Source: UBA6624 sp964343345 [NCBI: uncultured bacterium] (GTDB lineage Bacteria > UBP7 > UBA6624). Taken from it: a stretch of DNA of 32,659 nt. The DNA is taken from contig CAYFJE010000004.1 of NCBI GenBank assembly GCA_964343345.1, forward strand, positions 1-32,659, in the 5' to 3' direction. Positions within the stretch are counted from its first letter, which is position 1. Each line of letters starts with the position of its first letter. The notes under the pieces are model-generated. The model did not search any database, was not told the origin of the DNA, and saw nothing but the letters and a program-made list of their open reading frames with translations. The translations under genes were made by a program, and so were the position numbers. This document shows positions 7,691 to 15,237 of the stretch, in pieces.

Positions 7691-8057
7691 TTGTTACCTC
7701 CTCTTTCCATATTGGAAGTCTTTTTTTGCATTCATCAAGAATCCATTTTGCTGATTCAAAAGCTTCTTTTCTGTGTGCCGTAAGTACTCCAATTTGTATT
7801 GAAATTTGTTTAGGTTTTATTTTTCCAGATCCATGTTTAATTAAAATATTTTTTATTCTCCATTTTTCATTGGCTTCTTTAATTATTTTTTGACCTTCTT
7901 CCTCTATCATTTCTTCATATATTTCGTAATTTATAAAATCGATTTTTTTCCCTTTATTTGGGCTTCTAACGGTTCCTTCGAAAAGAACCCATGCTCCAGC
8001 AGATTCGTCAAAAGGTCTTTTGACATTTTTTAGGTTTCCTTTTTGTAAAATCATCAT
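7671..8057 (-). CDS. moaE: Molybdopterin synthase large (catalytic) subunit
   Basis: Pairs with MoaD to insert two sulfurs into cyclic pyranopterin monophosphate, giving molybdopterin. 128 aa. Recognisable blocks: GAWVLFEGTVRSPNKGKKI (family GAxvxFxGxVRxxnxGxxV), NYEIYEEMIEEEGQKIIKE, IKHGSGKIKPKQISIQIGVLTAHRKEAF and the C-terminal LPIWKEE (family vPIWKKE). The active-site Lys/Arg positions look present. The start overlaps moaD by 4 nt and the end overlaps moaC by 20 nt, so it is translationally coupled on both sides. Confidence 0.93.
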   Translation of the reverse strand: MMILQKGNLKNVKRPFDESAGAWVLFEGTVRSPNKGKKIDFINYEIYEEMIEEEGQKIIKEANEKWRIKNILIKHGSGKIKPKQISIQIGVLTAHRKEAFESAKWILDECKKRLPIWKEEVTNENNTS

Positions 8058-8275
8058 CCGCCTGACATTGGTGGTAAAAAAGCTAATTCTGAATTTTTTG
8101 GAATCGATTCATCCCACTTGCAAAATTTAAAATTTAATGCTGGCCTCACTTGGTTGATTTTAAGTTTTATTTCTCTTTGCCATATTTTTTCAGGGGTCAT
8201 TCTTTCTTCCCAAGAGATTTTTTTTTCTTTCCAGCCAAGTTCTTTGGAAAGATTTCCAAATACTACTATTTTCAT
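8054..8275 (-). CDS. moaD: Molybdopterin synthase small subunit (sulfur carrier)
   Basis: 73 aa, ubiquitin-like. It begins MKIVVFGNLSKELGW (family MikVlyFarlrE) and ends FLPPMSGG with the terminal Gly-Gly exactly at the C terminus, which is adenylated and thiocarboxylated. Internal identity to MoaD is low, so the call rests on length, both ends and position. It starts directly after the moaA stop and overlaps moaE by 4 nt. Confidence 0.85.
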   Translation of the reverse strand: MKIVVFGNLSKELGWKEKKISWEERMTPEKIWQREIKLKINQVRPALNFKFCKWDESIPKNSELAFLPPMSGG

Positions 8276-9232
8276 CTATCCTCCAATTTGAGACAGGGAC
8301 ATCCATGTTTCTTCTTTAGTTTGTAGAGGATTATAAGTTCTTTTGTTTTTTATGGTTTTTTCGATTGTTTGTGTCAAATCTTCAATTTTTTTATTTCTTA
8401 GCATTTCTTTCAAATCAACTCCTTCATTTTGGTAAAGGCAAACAGAAAGTTTTCCATTGCAGGATATTCTTAATCTTGTACATTTATGGCACCCAGGATC
8501 TGAAGCTGCTGCTATAACACCTATTTTTTGTTTTGATTTTTTTGAATTCCTGTAAATTGCAGGACTTAATTTTGATTCAGTTATTTCAGTATTTTTTGGA
8601 AAAATTTTTTCTAGTTCGTTATGGATCTGTTTGGCAGAAATGTATTGTTTTTTATGGTACTCAGATATGTTTTCAAAAGACATCAGTTCTATAAACCTCA
8701 AATCAATTTTTTTGTCTTCTGAAAAGGCAATGAATTCAGGAATTTCGTTAATGTTGTCTTTTGTTAAAACCGTATTAATTTTAATATTATGAAATTCTAA
8801 TTTTTTTGCTTTTTCTATAGACTGGAGAACTTTATTCAAATTTCCATTTCCAGTCATTTCTCTGAATTTTTCTTCGTCTAAAGAGTCTATGCTTATGTTT
8901 ATATTGTCAATTCCAGACATTATCAACCCTTTTATTTTTTCATTGAGGTAATGTCCGTTTGTTGTGATTGATATTTTTGGCCTTGGGGAAAGTTGCCCAA
9001 GCATTGATATAAGATTTTCTATTCCTTTTCTAAGAAGAGGTTCACCCCCTGTCAGTCTGATTTTTTTTAAACCAATTATGTCATTGAAGATTTTTGACAA
9101 TTCATAATATTCTTGAAGTTTCAGAAAATGTTTATTGTTAATTGAATTAATATTTCCTTCAGGCAAACAATAACTACACCTGTAGTTGCATTTATCAGTA
9201 AGAGACAATCTTAGATATTCTTGTTTTGTCAA
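8276..9232 (-). CDS. moaA: GTP 3',8-cyclase (radical SAM)
   Basis: 318 aa. Starts the molybdopterin pathway by cyclising GTP. N-terminal radical SAM cluster C15-x3-C19-x2-C22 in LSLTDKCNYRCSYCLPEG, followed by IRLTGGEPLLRKG (SAM-binding GGEP). The C-terminal substrate-side cluster is DPGCHKCTRLRISCNGKLSVCL; the family usually has CNRLR, so Asn is Thr here. The protein ends SLSQIGG, keeping the C-terminal GG needed by MoaA. The start is TTG 9232, overlapping the TGA of the previous gene by 4 nt; the resulting N terminus MTKQEYLRLSLTDKC has the right length. Confidence 0.95.
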   Translation of the reverse strand: MTKQEYLRLSLTDKCNYRCSYCLPEGNINSINNKHFLKLQEYYELSKIFNDIIGLKKIRLTGGEPLLRKGIENLISMLGQLSPRPKISITTNGHYLNEKIKGLIMSGIDNINISIDSLDEEKFREMTGNGNLNKVLQSIEKAKKLEFHNIKINTVLTKDNINEIPEFIAFSEDKKIDLRFIELMSFENISEYHKKQYISAKQIHNELEKIFPKNTEITESKLSPAIYRNSKKSKQKIGVIAAASDPGCHKCTRLRISCNGKLSVCLYQNEGVDLKEMLRNKKIEDLTQTIEKTIKNKRTYNPLQTKEETWMSLSQIGG

Positions 9233-9744
9233 TTTAGATCATCTCCTCGATAATCGTATTTAAGTTTTGTGATTTTGGAATCCAGCTCTTTGCATTTTTC
9301 TAATATTTTGTTAAATTGGATCATCGTTTCAAAAAACCTTTCCAGATTATGACCCTTGGTATCATTTACTAAATCCAAAGATATCATTTCTGCTTTGTGT
9401 TCCACAGTTTTTAGAGCGGTTTTTATCAGTTTGTCTTCTTTTGGAAAAATTATGAGTTTTATATCTTTCTCCTGCTCAAAGATAGTATTTATTTTTTTTG
9501 TCAACTTTGGTAAAAATGTAAAAAAGTCAAAAATGTCTTTTTTGTTCTTGATGTATTGAATTGTCAAATAGTGAGATTTGTCTTTGTTTTCTGGGTTAGG
9601 GTTTTTGTTTAGGATTTTTCTTTGATCCCATTGTTTTGAAGTTCCTGTAATCCACAAAACCTCCAAAGTTTCATATTCTGATAGTCTTTCTGCTAAGAAT
9701 GTTTCGTTATAGCCCATTCTTCTTGATATGACGATTATCTTCAT
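9229..9744 (-). CDS. Unknown protein within the GlcD-Moco operon
   Basis: 171 aa, not recognised. It starts MKIIVISRRMGYNETFLAERL, which looks like a beta strand and loop opening an alpha/beta (Rossmann-like or glycosyltransferase-like) fold, and is rich in Lys and Glu with short predicted helices. There is no signal peptide, membrane span, metal motif or Cys cluster; its single Cys (KCKELDSK region) is near the C terminus. It overlaps the flavin oxidase gene by 4 nt upstream and moaA by 4 nt downstream, so it is translated from the same message as both. No function is assigned. Confidence 0.7.
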   Translation of the reverse strand: MKIIVISRRMGYNETFLAERLSEYETLEVLWITGTSKQWDQRKILNKNPNPENKDKSHYLTIQYIKNKKDIFDFFTFLPKLTKKINTIFEQEKDIKLIIFPKEDKLIKTALKTVEHKAEMISLDLVNDTKGHNLERFFETMIQFNKILEKCKELDSKITKLKYDYRGDDLN

Positions 9745-11081
9745 TTAAATATTTTTCCAGGGTTCATTATTCCAATAGGGTCAAAAACATTTTTGATTTT
9801 TTTCATTTTTTTAATTTTTATTGAGTTTGTATTTTTGTAAAATGATTCTTTTTTGGTTAAACCTATTCCGTGTTCTCCAGTGATTGTTCCATTCATTTTC
9901 ACAGCTTCATTCAGTATTTCAAATCTAGCAATTTTTAGTCTTTTTAAGTATTTTGAATTTTCTTCCATGATGAATTGTGGATGCAAATTTCCATCTCCTG
10001 CATGCCCCATTGTAAGGATTTCTATTTTATTTTTTTTTGAAATTTTATCAATTTTTTTTACCATTTTTGATAAAGAACTTATGGGAACAGTGATATCCTC
10101 AACATGCACTTTTCCAAGTGATTTTAAGCTTTCCAAAACTCCCCTTCGTGCTATCCAAAGTTTTTCTCTTTCTTCTTTTGAAAAAGAGAATTTCAGATCG
10201 ATAGATTTCTCGCTAATGATAGATTTTATTTTTCGGACCTCTTCTTCAACCTTTCTCTTATCTCCAGAGCATTCACACAGAAGCAACGAACAGTTTTTAC
10301 CAAAATTGAGCCCATGATAATCATTAACCACTTTAAGTGTTTTTTTATCAAGTATCTCTAATGCTTCTGGAAGGATTTTTTCATTTCTTATTTTTTGAAC
10401 TTTTTCTGCAGCTGTATCAAAATTTTTATAGGTAGCAATTAATGTTGCATTAGATTTTGGTATTTCAAGAATTTTTAAATAAGAGTTTACGATGATTCCT
10501 AAAGTTCCTTCACTCCCAATAAAAAGATTGGTTAAGTCGTATCCCGAAACATCTTTGATTGCTTTGCTACCTGTTCTGAAAAAATCTCCATTTCCATCAA
10601 TTACATCTAGGCTTAAAACCCAATTGTTTGTTACCCCATACTTGAGGCATGAAATGCCGCCTGCGTTTGTTGAAAGATTTCCACCAACTGTACATTCTTT
10701 CCAGCTGGAAGGATCTGGAGGCCAAAAAAATCCGTATTTTTTTAATTTTTTTTGTAATTCTGAATTAATTACTCCAGGTTGACATTCAGCCATTAGGTCA
10801 TTTTTAAATATTTTTATTTTTTTCATTTTTTTCATATCTAGAATAATGCCTTTGCCTATGGATCCGCCTGCAAGACCTGTTCCAGACCCTCTTGGAACAA
10901 TGGCAACTTTTTCTTTTTTTGCCCATTTAACCAAATTTATTATTTGTTCTCTTTCTTTTGGAAAAACAATTGCCAATGGTTTTATCGAAATTAAACTTTC
11001 GTCTTTTGAGTATTTTTTTAAATCAGATTCAGATAAGGAAAAATCTTTTCCAAATATTTTTTTTAAAAAGGATTTTTCCAT
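9741..11081 (-). CDS. FAD-linked oxidase of the GlcD / D-lactate dehydrogenase family
   Basis: 446 aa. N-terminal PCMH-type FAD domain: FPKEREQIINLVKWA, IVPRGSGTGLAGGS (pyrophosphate loop), PPDPSSWKECTVGGNLSTNAGG, CLKYGVTNNWVLSLDVIDGNG and FIGSEGTLGIIV. C-terminal FAD-oxidase domain: TMGHAGDGNLHP and GTITGEHGIGLTKK with family His and Glu residues. It oxidises a 2-hydroxy acid such as glycolate or D-lactate; the exact substrate cannot be told. Partners of this family are often Fe-S/CCG proteins (GlcF). Here the same operon begins with HdrC- and HdrB-like proteins that have lost their cysteines. Spacing is 2 nt to the NUDIX gene. Confidence 0.88.
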   Translation of the reverse strand: MEKSFLKKIFGKDFSLSESDLKKYSKDESLISIKPLAIVFPKEREQIINLVKWAKKEKVAIVPRGSGTGLAGGSIGKGIILDMKKMKKIKIFKNDLMAECQPGVINSELQKKLKKYGFFWPPDPSSWKECTVGGNLSTNAGGISCLKYGVTNNWVLSLDVIDGNGDFFRTGSKAIKDVSGYDLTNLFIGSEGTLGIIVNSYLKILEIPKSNATLIATYKNFDTAAEKVQKIRNEKILPEALEILDKKTLKVVNDYHGLNFGKNCSLLLCECSGDKRKVEEEVRKIKSIISEKSIDLKFSFSKEEREKLWIARRGVLESLKSLGKVHVEDITVPISSLSKMVKKIDKISKKNKIEILTMGHAGDGNLHPQFIMEENSKYLKRLKIARFEILNEAVKMNGTITGEHGIGLTKKESFYKNTNSIKIKKMKKIKNVFDPIGIMNPGKIFK

Positions 11082-11083
11082 TT

Positions 11084-11578
11084 TTAAATTTTGTTTTTTG
11101 ACTTGTATTCATTGATAAATTTAAGATGACAGTAAAAGACTATTTTTGGGATATTATTGATGTTAAAAAATTTTAATTCCTCAGCATCGTCTCCTGCTTT
11201 CATTTCGGAAAAATCATCAACTTTCATTTCAACTCCAATTGATAATATATCTCCAAAAACTGTTCCATAGTGAGAACATGTTGATAGTAAATTTGTTACT
11301 TTTCCTTTCAGGTTTGTTTCTTCATGAAGTTCTCTTTCAGCAGCTTCTTCAAGTGTCTCGTTCATTTCCATAAATCCACCAGGGAGACCCCATTCTCCTT
11401 TTGCTGGCTCAAAAGCTCTTTTAGCCAATAGTATCTCATCTTTTTTCATACATATGATGGTTGCTGTTGGTTTTGGGTTTTGGTAATGGATGGTAAGGCA
11501 GTTTTCGCAATGATATCTTTCGTTACCATCAATAAAGCTAAATTTGTTTTTTTCCCTACAATTTGAGCAATATTTCAT
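11084..11578 (-). CDS. NUDIX hydrolase with N-terminal zinc ribbon
   Basis: 164 aa. The N terminus has two CxxC knuckles, YCSNCREK and YHCENCLTIHYQNPKP, as in NudC/YjaD-like and ADP-ribose-type NUDIX proteins with a zinc ribbon. The NUDIX box is at GGFMEMNETLEEAAERELHEE followed by TNL, which fits GX5EX7REUXEEXGU except that the last Gly is Asn. All metal-binding Glu residues are present. The likely substrate is a nucleoside diphosphate derivative (NADH, ADP-ribose or FAD type), not resolvable here. Placed between the HdrB-like gene (28 nt gap) and the flavin oxidase gene (2 nt gap). Confidence 0.85.
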   Translation of the reverse strand: MKYCSNCREKNKFSFIDGNERYHCENCLTIHYQNPKPTATIICMKKDEILLAKRAFEPAKGEWGLPGGFMEMNETLEEAAERELHEETNLKGKVTNLLSTCSHYGTVFGDILSIGVEMKVDDFSEMKAGDDAEELKFFNINNIPKIVFYCHLKFINEYKSKNKI

Positions 11579-11606
11579 AATTTAAACTACAGGTTTTTTC
11601 TTTTTT

Positions 11607-12557
11607 TCAAGCTGTAGAAAGGCCTAGTTTTTTGAATATCTCTTCATAATTTGTTTTTCTTGAAGAAGAATTGATCCTGTTCGCACTCATCCCGAGAGAT
11701 ATGTTTATCAAATCAGTTGCATACATTACAGGTAGTGGTTTTTTGTTGATTCCTAACTGTTTTATTATTTTTTGTTGATATATGTCAATTGCTTCAAGGC
11801 CTCTTGGGTCTAAGGTTGCAATAACCTCAGCATTACTTTCATGAGCATCTCTTATCACTGGAGTAATAATTTTTAAAGCATAATCTTGAGTGAGGTTATT
11901 AAAAGAAGATGAACTTTCATTTTTCAAATTGACAGTTAAGTATCCACCTAACCATCTGTTGAAAGAACCCCAATTAACACATTTTCCACCAGCTTTATGA
12001 ATCAAAGATGAAACCACCATGGGGTTATCTGGGTGGTCTGATTTTATTTCTGACATAGGACGCATGAATTCAGGAGGTGTGTGTAGGGCTATTCTTAAAG
12101 GTTCAAAATCTTCATCTCTGTCATTTCCTAGCTTCCTTATGATAAGCCTATCGAATTTTTTTCCACCAGTTTGAGATTTCATCAAATGAAGAATGTTTAC
12201 AGCTTTGAATCTTCCAGAATATTCGAGTCCAAGTGATTCAAGCATTTTGTTTTTCATTTTTTCGTAATGGGGTTCTTCAAATCTTTTTATAGCTTTTCTG
12301 TACACTTGATAAAGGATTGGATCTGCAACGAATAATTTATCATTTCTTGTTGTTTTTTCAGCTATACAAAGGTTTCTCAAGGTGTATCCAAGGAATTTTT
12401 TTTCATTTGTTAAGTAAGGGCCTTCTTCTCCAGTATCGCTCCAATTCTGGATAGTTTCATCATCTATGCCTAATTGTCTCAAGCACACAGAAATGCTACT
12501 CTCAAAGTCTTTATAGACAGAAGAGAGGATTCCTGATTTTATTAATGTAACTTTCAT
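11607..12557 (-). CDS. HdrB/CCG-domain homologue lacking all cluster cysteines
   Basis: 316 aa. Two tandem CCG-type half-domains can be followed by their spacer residues. First: SGILSSVYKDFESSISV (family PGCSLHGTAKEYDESVRAV), NWSDTGEEG (39-46; family WNCCGAS) and FVADPILYQVYRKA (76-89; family vtpCxxCynrlk). Second: RIALHTPPEFMRP (155-167; family kVAxYYGCxlxRP), DHPDNPMVVSSLIHKAGGK, FNRWLGG (199-205; family ktxCCGG), IATLDPRGLEAIDIYQQKI (247 on; family vTaCPLCqlNLdxyQ) and PVMYATDLINISLGMS. Ligand cysteines are replaced (S8, D41-T42, D79/L82, W202-L203, D250/G253). Only C25, C64 and C193 exist, off the motifs. It cannot hold the HdrB non-cubane clusters, so a structural role is inferred. ATG overlaps the HdrC-like stop by 4 nt. 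Confidence 0.7.
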   Translation of the reverse strand: MKVTLIKSGILSSVYKDFESSISVCLRQLGIDDETIQNWSDTGEEGPYLTNEKKFLGYTLRNLCIAEKTTRNDKLFVADPILYQVYRKAIKRFEEPHYEKMKNKMLESLGLEYSGRFKAVNILHLMKSQTGGKKFDRLIIRKLGNDRDEDFEPLRIALHTPPEFMRPMSEIKSDHPDNPMVVSSLIHKAGGKCVNWGSFNRWLGGYLTVNLKNESSSSFNNLTQDYALKIITPVIRDAHESNAEVIATLDPRGLEAIDIYQQKIIKQLGINKKPLPVMYATDLINISLGMSANRINSSSRKTNYEEIFKKLGLSTA

Positions 12558-13132
12558 TCCTGTTTTTCTTCCAATGATTTTTTAAAGGTGAAAAATCCAG
12601 GTAAGTCTTGAATTTCTCTAAGTGGACTTCTCTCTTCTTCTTCCTCTTCATCGCCACGTAACAGTTTTTGAAAAAAACCTTTTTTCTTCTCTTCTTTTTC
12701 TTTTGTTTTTTCTAAGCCAACATCAGAAGGTTGAAGCCTTCCCCAATTGTCTAAAGGCATCAAGAAAGAGTTGTAAAACTTAAAAATAGGATTGTTTTTT
12801 GGAACCATCTTCCTTTCTATAGATTCAAATCTTAGCCATTCCAAAACTCTTTCAAGGTCAATTTCTTCAGGAGCAATATCCACAGCACAAAATACATCTT
12901 GCATCAACCAAATATCTATTGAGGAAAGTATTGACTCGTCATTATTCAGTATGCTATCAAGGACCCTTGACAAACCATTTTCACAAATATTTCTAGAAGA
13001 CATTGATCCATCTCCAGACCACCAATGTCTTAGCGAAGAAAGATTCAATCCTGTATCTTGTTGTAATTTTTCATGTAGAGTGATTTGTTTTTCAGACTTT
13101 TCCATCATTTGAATTCTATTGTTTTTTGACAA
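12554..13132 (-). CDS. HdrC-like ferredoxin-fold homologue lacking both 4Fe-4S motifs
   Basis: 192 aa from TTG 13132. The segment LSSIDIWLMQDVFCAVDIAP followed by EEID (69-92) aligns residue by residue with HdrC LSSDDlWmCttCyTCyerCP, with the four Cys replaced by M77, V80, A83 and A87 while IWL, the following Pro and the VLEWLR helix are kept. Upstream NLSSLRHWWSGDGSMS (30-45) fits the first CxxCxxCxxxCP with L34, W37, G40 and M44. The C-terminal third is charged (a run of six Glu with KKKGFFQKLLRG before it). It cannot bind clusters like HdrC. An alternative start, ATG 13105, is favoured by a -10 box exactly 7 nt upstream and gives MEKSEKQ. First gene of the minus-strand operon. Confidence 0.65.
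   Translation of the reverse strand: MSKNNRIQMMEKSEKQITLHEKLQQDTGLNLSSLRHWWSGDGSMSSRNICENGLSRVLDSILNNDESILSSIDIWLMQDVFCAVDIAPEEIDLERVLEWLRFESIERKMVPKNNPIFKFYNSFLMPLDNWGRLQPSDVGLEKTKEKEEKKKGFFQKLLRGDEEEEEERSPLREIQDLPGFFTFKKSLEEKQE
13113..13118 (-). promoter_or_regulatory. -10 box for the HdrC-like operon
   Basis: Minus-strand TAGAAT, ending exactly 7 nt before ATG 13105. The same TA(G/T)AAT-N7-ATG layout occurs at other gene starts in this window, which implies a leaderless message starting at 13105. No convincing -35 is visible, so confidence is modest. Confidence 0.4.
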
Positions 13133-13153
13133 TATTATTCCTTAATTTAGAAT
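13126..13153 (+). promoter_or_regulatory. Sigma70-type promoter for a leaderless aminotransferase mRNA
   Basis: Perfect -35 TTGACA (13126-13131), 16-bp spacer, -10 TAGAAT (13148-13153), then 7 nt to ATG 13161. Transcription would start at or within a base of the ATG, leaving no room for a ribosome binding site; none is seen. It lies in the divergent region with the HdrC-like operon, and the -35 overlaps that operon's TTG start region. Confidence 0.75.
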
Positions 13154-13160
13154 ATTCCTA

Positions 13161-14327
13161 ATGAAATTTACTCGTGCAATCAAAAGTTTAAAGCCCGAAG
13201 GAGCTTTTGTTGTTCTTGCAAAAGCTAAAGAACTTGAGGCAAAAGGAAAAAACATTATTCATTTGGAGATTGGGCAACCTGATTTCCCAACTCCTAGACA
13301 TATTGTAAAAAGTGCAAAAGATTCTTTAGATGAAATTTGGACGCATGGGTATACTCCTTCTTTAGGAGTTATGGATTTAAGAGAGGCAATTGCCGAAGAT
13401 CTTTCTTCCAGGAGAGGTGTTTGTTTTTCTCGAGATGAAATCATTGTTTGTCCTGGTGCTAAGCCAGCCTTAATGGCTACTGTTTTGGCTTTAGTTGAAC
13501 CAGGGACAAAGCTTTTGTATCCAGATCCAGGCTTCCCTTCTTATCATTCCCTTGCATCTTTTGTTGACGCTCGTGGCGTAGGTGTTCCTCTCTTGGAAAA
13601 AAACGGCTTTTCTTTTGATTTAAATTTTTTAGAAAAAGAGATAGAAGGAGCATCTTTGTTAATATTAAATTCCCCAGCAAATCCAACTGGAGGAATATTG
13701 AAGAAAAGTGATTTAGAAGTTATAGCGGATTTATGTATTAAAAATAATGTTTCTGTTTTGAGTGATGAGGTTTATTCAAGAATGTGTTATGACGAAAAGC
13801 ATGTTTCAATTTCAACGATTCCAGGGATGAAAGAAAGGACTGTTGTGATTGATGGTTTTTCGAAAACTTATGCCATGACTGGATGGAGAGCTGGATATGC
13901 TGCAGCTGACAAGAATCTCATTGACAAATTAGGGTTGTTTATGAACAACAACACTTCTTGTGTTAACGGAATGACTCAGGCGGCTTGTATCGAAGCAATT
14001 AAAGGCACTCAGGACCCTAGTGAAAATATGATTAAAGAGTTTAAGCAAAGAAGATCTTTGATAGTTGATGGATTGAATAGCGTTCCCGGTTTTTCTTGCA
14101 AAAACCCTGGTGGTGCTTTTTATGCATTTCCAAATATAAAAAAAACAAATTTAAGTGGAAAGGAAATCAGTGATCATATGCTTGAAAAAGGTGTTGCATT
14201 ATTGCCAGGCGAGGATTTTGGAAAATTTGGGAAAGGTTATATAAGGCTTTCATATGCTGCTTCAAGAGAAAACATATCTAAAGCAATAGACATGCTTGTA
14301 GAAGAAATTCCAAAAATATCTAGATAA
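13161..14327 (+). CDS. Class I aminotransferase (aspartate aminotransferase-like)
   Basis: 388 aa, fold type I PLP enzyme. Motifs: HLEIGQPDFPTP (substrate-side Gly/Asp region), THGYTPSLGVMDLREAIA, CPGAKPALM, YPDPGFPSYHSL, NSPANPTGG, SDEVYSRMCYD, and DGFSKTYAMTGWRAGYAAA, where the SKTY Lys is the Schiff-base residue. FGKFGKGYIRLSYAAS holds the carboxylate-binding Arg. It resembles the broad AspC/PatA subfamily that transaminates aspartate or aromatic amino acids; the substrate is not settled by sequence. ATG 13161 sits exactly 7 nt after a -10 box. Its stop is followed immediately by the recombinase gene's TTG. Confidence 0.92.
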   Translation: MKFTRAIKSLKPEGAFVVLAKAKELEAKGKNIIHLEIGQPDFPTPRHIVKSAKDSLDEIWTHGYTPSLGVMDLREAIAEDLSSRRGVCFSRDEIIVCPGAKPALMATVLALVEPGTKLLYPDPGFPSYHSLASFVDARGVGVPLLEKNGFSFDLNFLEKEIEGASLLILNSPANPTGGILKKSDLEVIADLCIKNNVSVLSDEVYSRMCYDEKHVSISTIPGMKERTVVIDGFSKTYAMTGWRAGYAAADKNLIDKLGLFMNNNTSCVNGMTQAACIEAIKGTQDPSENMIKEFKQRRSLIVDGLNSVPGFSCKNPGGAFYAFPNIKKTNLSGKEISDHMLEKGVALLPGEDFGKFGKGYIRLSYAASRENISKAIDMLVEEIPKISR

Positions 14328-15218
14328 TTGAAAAACAAAGAGCATTCAAATATACTAGAAAATTCGATACCAACTCTTTACAGAGAGATGATTGGAGCAA
14401 GAGATTGTTCGGTTCAGACACTCGAAGCTTATTCTCGCCATTGGAAGAATTTTATTGAATTAATGCGGTCTAACAAATTAGGAAATGACCAAAAAAAATA
14501 TGTTCAAATGTATATGTTGAATTTAAATAATCAAAATTTATCAAATTCCTCTATAGATCAAGCTTTATCAGCAGTAAGGGCTTTGTTGAAATTCGTTTTT
14601 TTAAGGGGTGGTCCAGAAATAAATTTAGGAAAAAACATAAAAACAAAAAAGATTGAGAGGTTGCCAAAAATTCTTTCTGAAGAAGAAGTTGGAAATGCAA
14701 TTAGGCATTATTCTGATGAAAACGAATTGGGATTAAGGAACAGAACACTTTTGGAAATGTTATATTCAAGTGGTTTAAGGGTTAGTGAAGCTGTTTCGAT
14801 TCAGTTAAAAGATGTTTATTTGGCAGAAGGTTATATAAGAATTAAAGGAAAAGGAGGGAAGTACAGGCAGGTTCCAATAGGGAGGAAGGCATTGTATTGG
14901 ATTCAAAAGCATATTGGAAAAATTGAAAGCAGGTTTTTGTTTCCAAGTAAAAAAAAAGAAGGTCATATCACAAGAAAAACTGCTTTTCTAATAGTTAAAA
15001 AAGCATTGGCTTCTGTTGGAATTACTCAAGAAGGTTATGGGCCTCACGTTTTTAGGCATGCATTTGCATCACACCTTTTAGCCAGAGGTGCTGACTTGAG
15101 GGTTATACAAGAGCTTTTAGGTCATGCTGACTTGGAAACAACACAAATATATACTCACCTTTTAGAAAAAAATGTTAGGTCTTCTTGGGAACAGTTTCAT
15201 CCACATGCTCAAAATTAA
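14328..15218 (+). CDS. xerD: Tyrosine recombinase, XerC/XerD type
   Basis: 296 aa, the usual Xer length. The N-terminal SAM-like domain (about 10-95) binds the core site. The C-terminal catalytic domain has R151 (SGLRVSE), K175 (KGKGGKYRQVP), H240-x2-R243 (HVFRHAFASHLL), H266 (LLGHADLETTQIYTH) and the nucleophile Y275, so it should be active. These proteins resolve chromosome dimers at dif with FtsK. Only one is seen here, so XerC versus XerD cannot be decided. No att sites, excisionase or mobile genes flank it, which argues for a housekeeping recombinase rather than an integrase. TTG start with zero gap to the preceding stop. Confidence 0.88.
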   Translation: MKNKEHSNILENSIPTLYREMIGARDCSVQTLEAYSRHWKNFIELMRSNKLGNDQKKYVQMYMLNLNNQNLSNSSIDQALSAVRALLKFVFLRGGPEINLGKNIKTKKIERLPKILSEEEVGNAIRHYSDENELGLRNRTLLEMLYSSGLRVSEAVSIQLKDVYLAEGYIRIKGKGGKYRQVPIGRKALYWIQKHIGKIESRFLFPSKKKEGHITRKTAFLIVKKALASVGITQEGYGPHVFRHAFASHLLARGADLRVIQELLGHADLETTQIYTHLLEKNVRSSWEQFHPHAQN

Positions 15219-15224
15219 ATTCTC

Positions 15225-15230
15225 TATAAT
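15225..15230 (+). promoter_or_regulatory. -10 box for the OstA-like / miaA / pabB operon
   Basis: Consensus TATAAT ending exactly 7 nt before ATG 15238, just after the recombinase stop. The layout implies a leaderless transcript and picks ATG 15238 over the TTG at 15235. The -35 region (around 15202-15208) is poor. Confidence 0.55.
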
Positions 15231-15237
15231 GTAGTTG

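Noticed and set aside
9853-10317. Plus-strand open frame of 154 codons opposite the GlcD-like gene
   Set aside because: The minus strand holds unmistakable FAD-oxidase motifs here; the antisense product is Phe/Ser-rich shadow sequence.
11587-11617. CTACAG/CTGTAG inverted repeat spanning the HdrB-like stop
   Set aside because: Only 6 bp with a 19-nt loop that is mostly A/T and no T tract on the minus strand; it could easily arise by chance.
14328-15218. Phage or island integrase
   Set aside because: Length and motifs fit a housekeeping XerC/D protein, it is flanked by core genes in an operon, and no att repeats, tRNA or phage genes are present.
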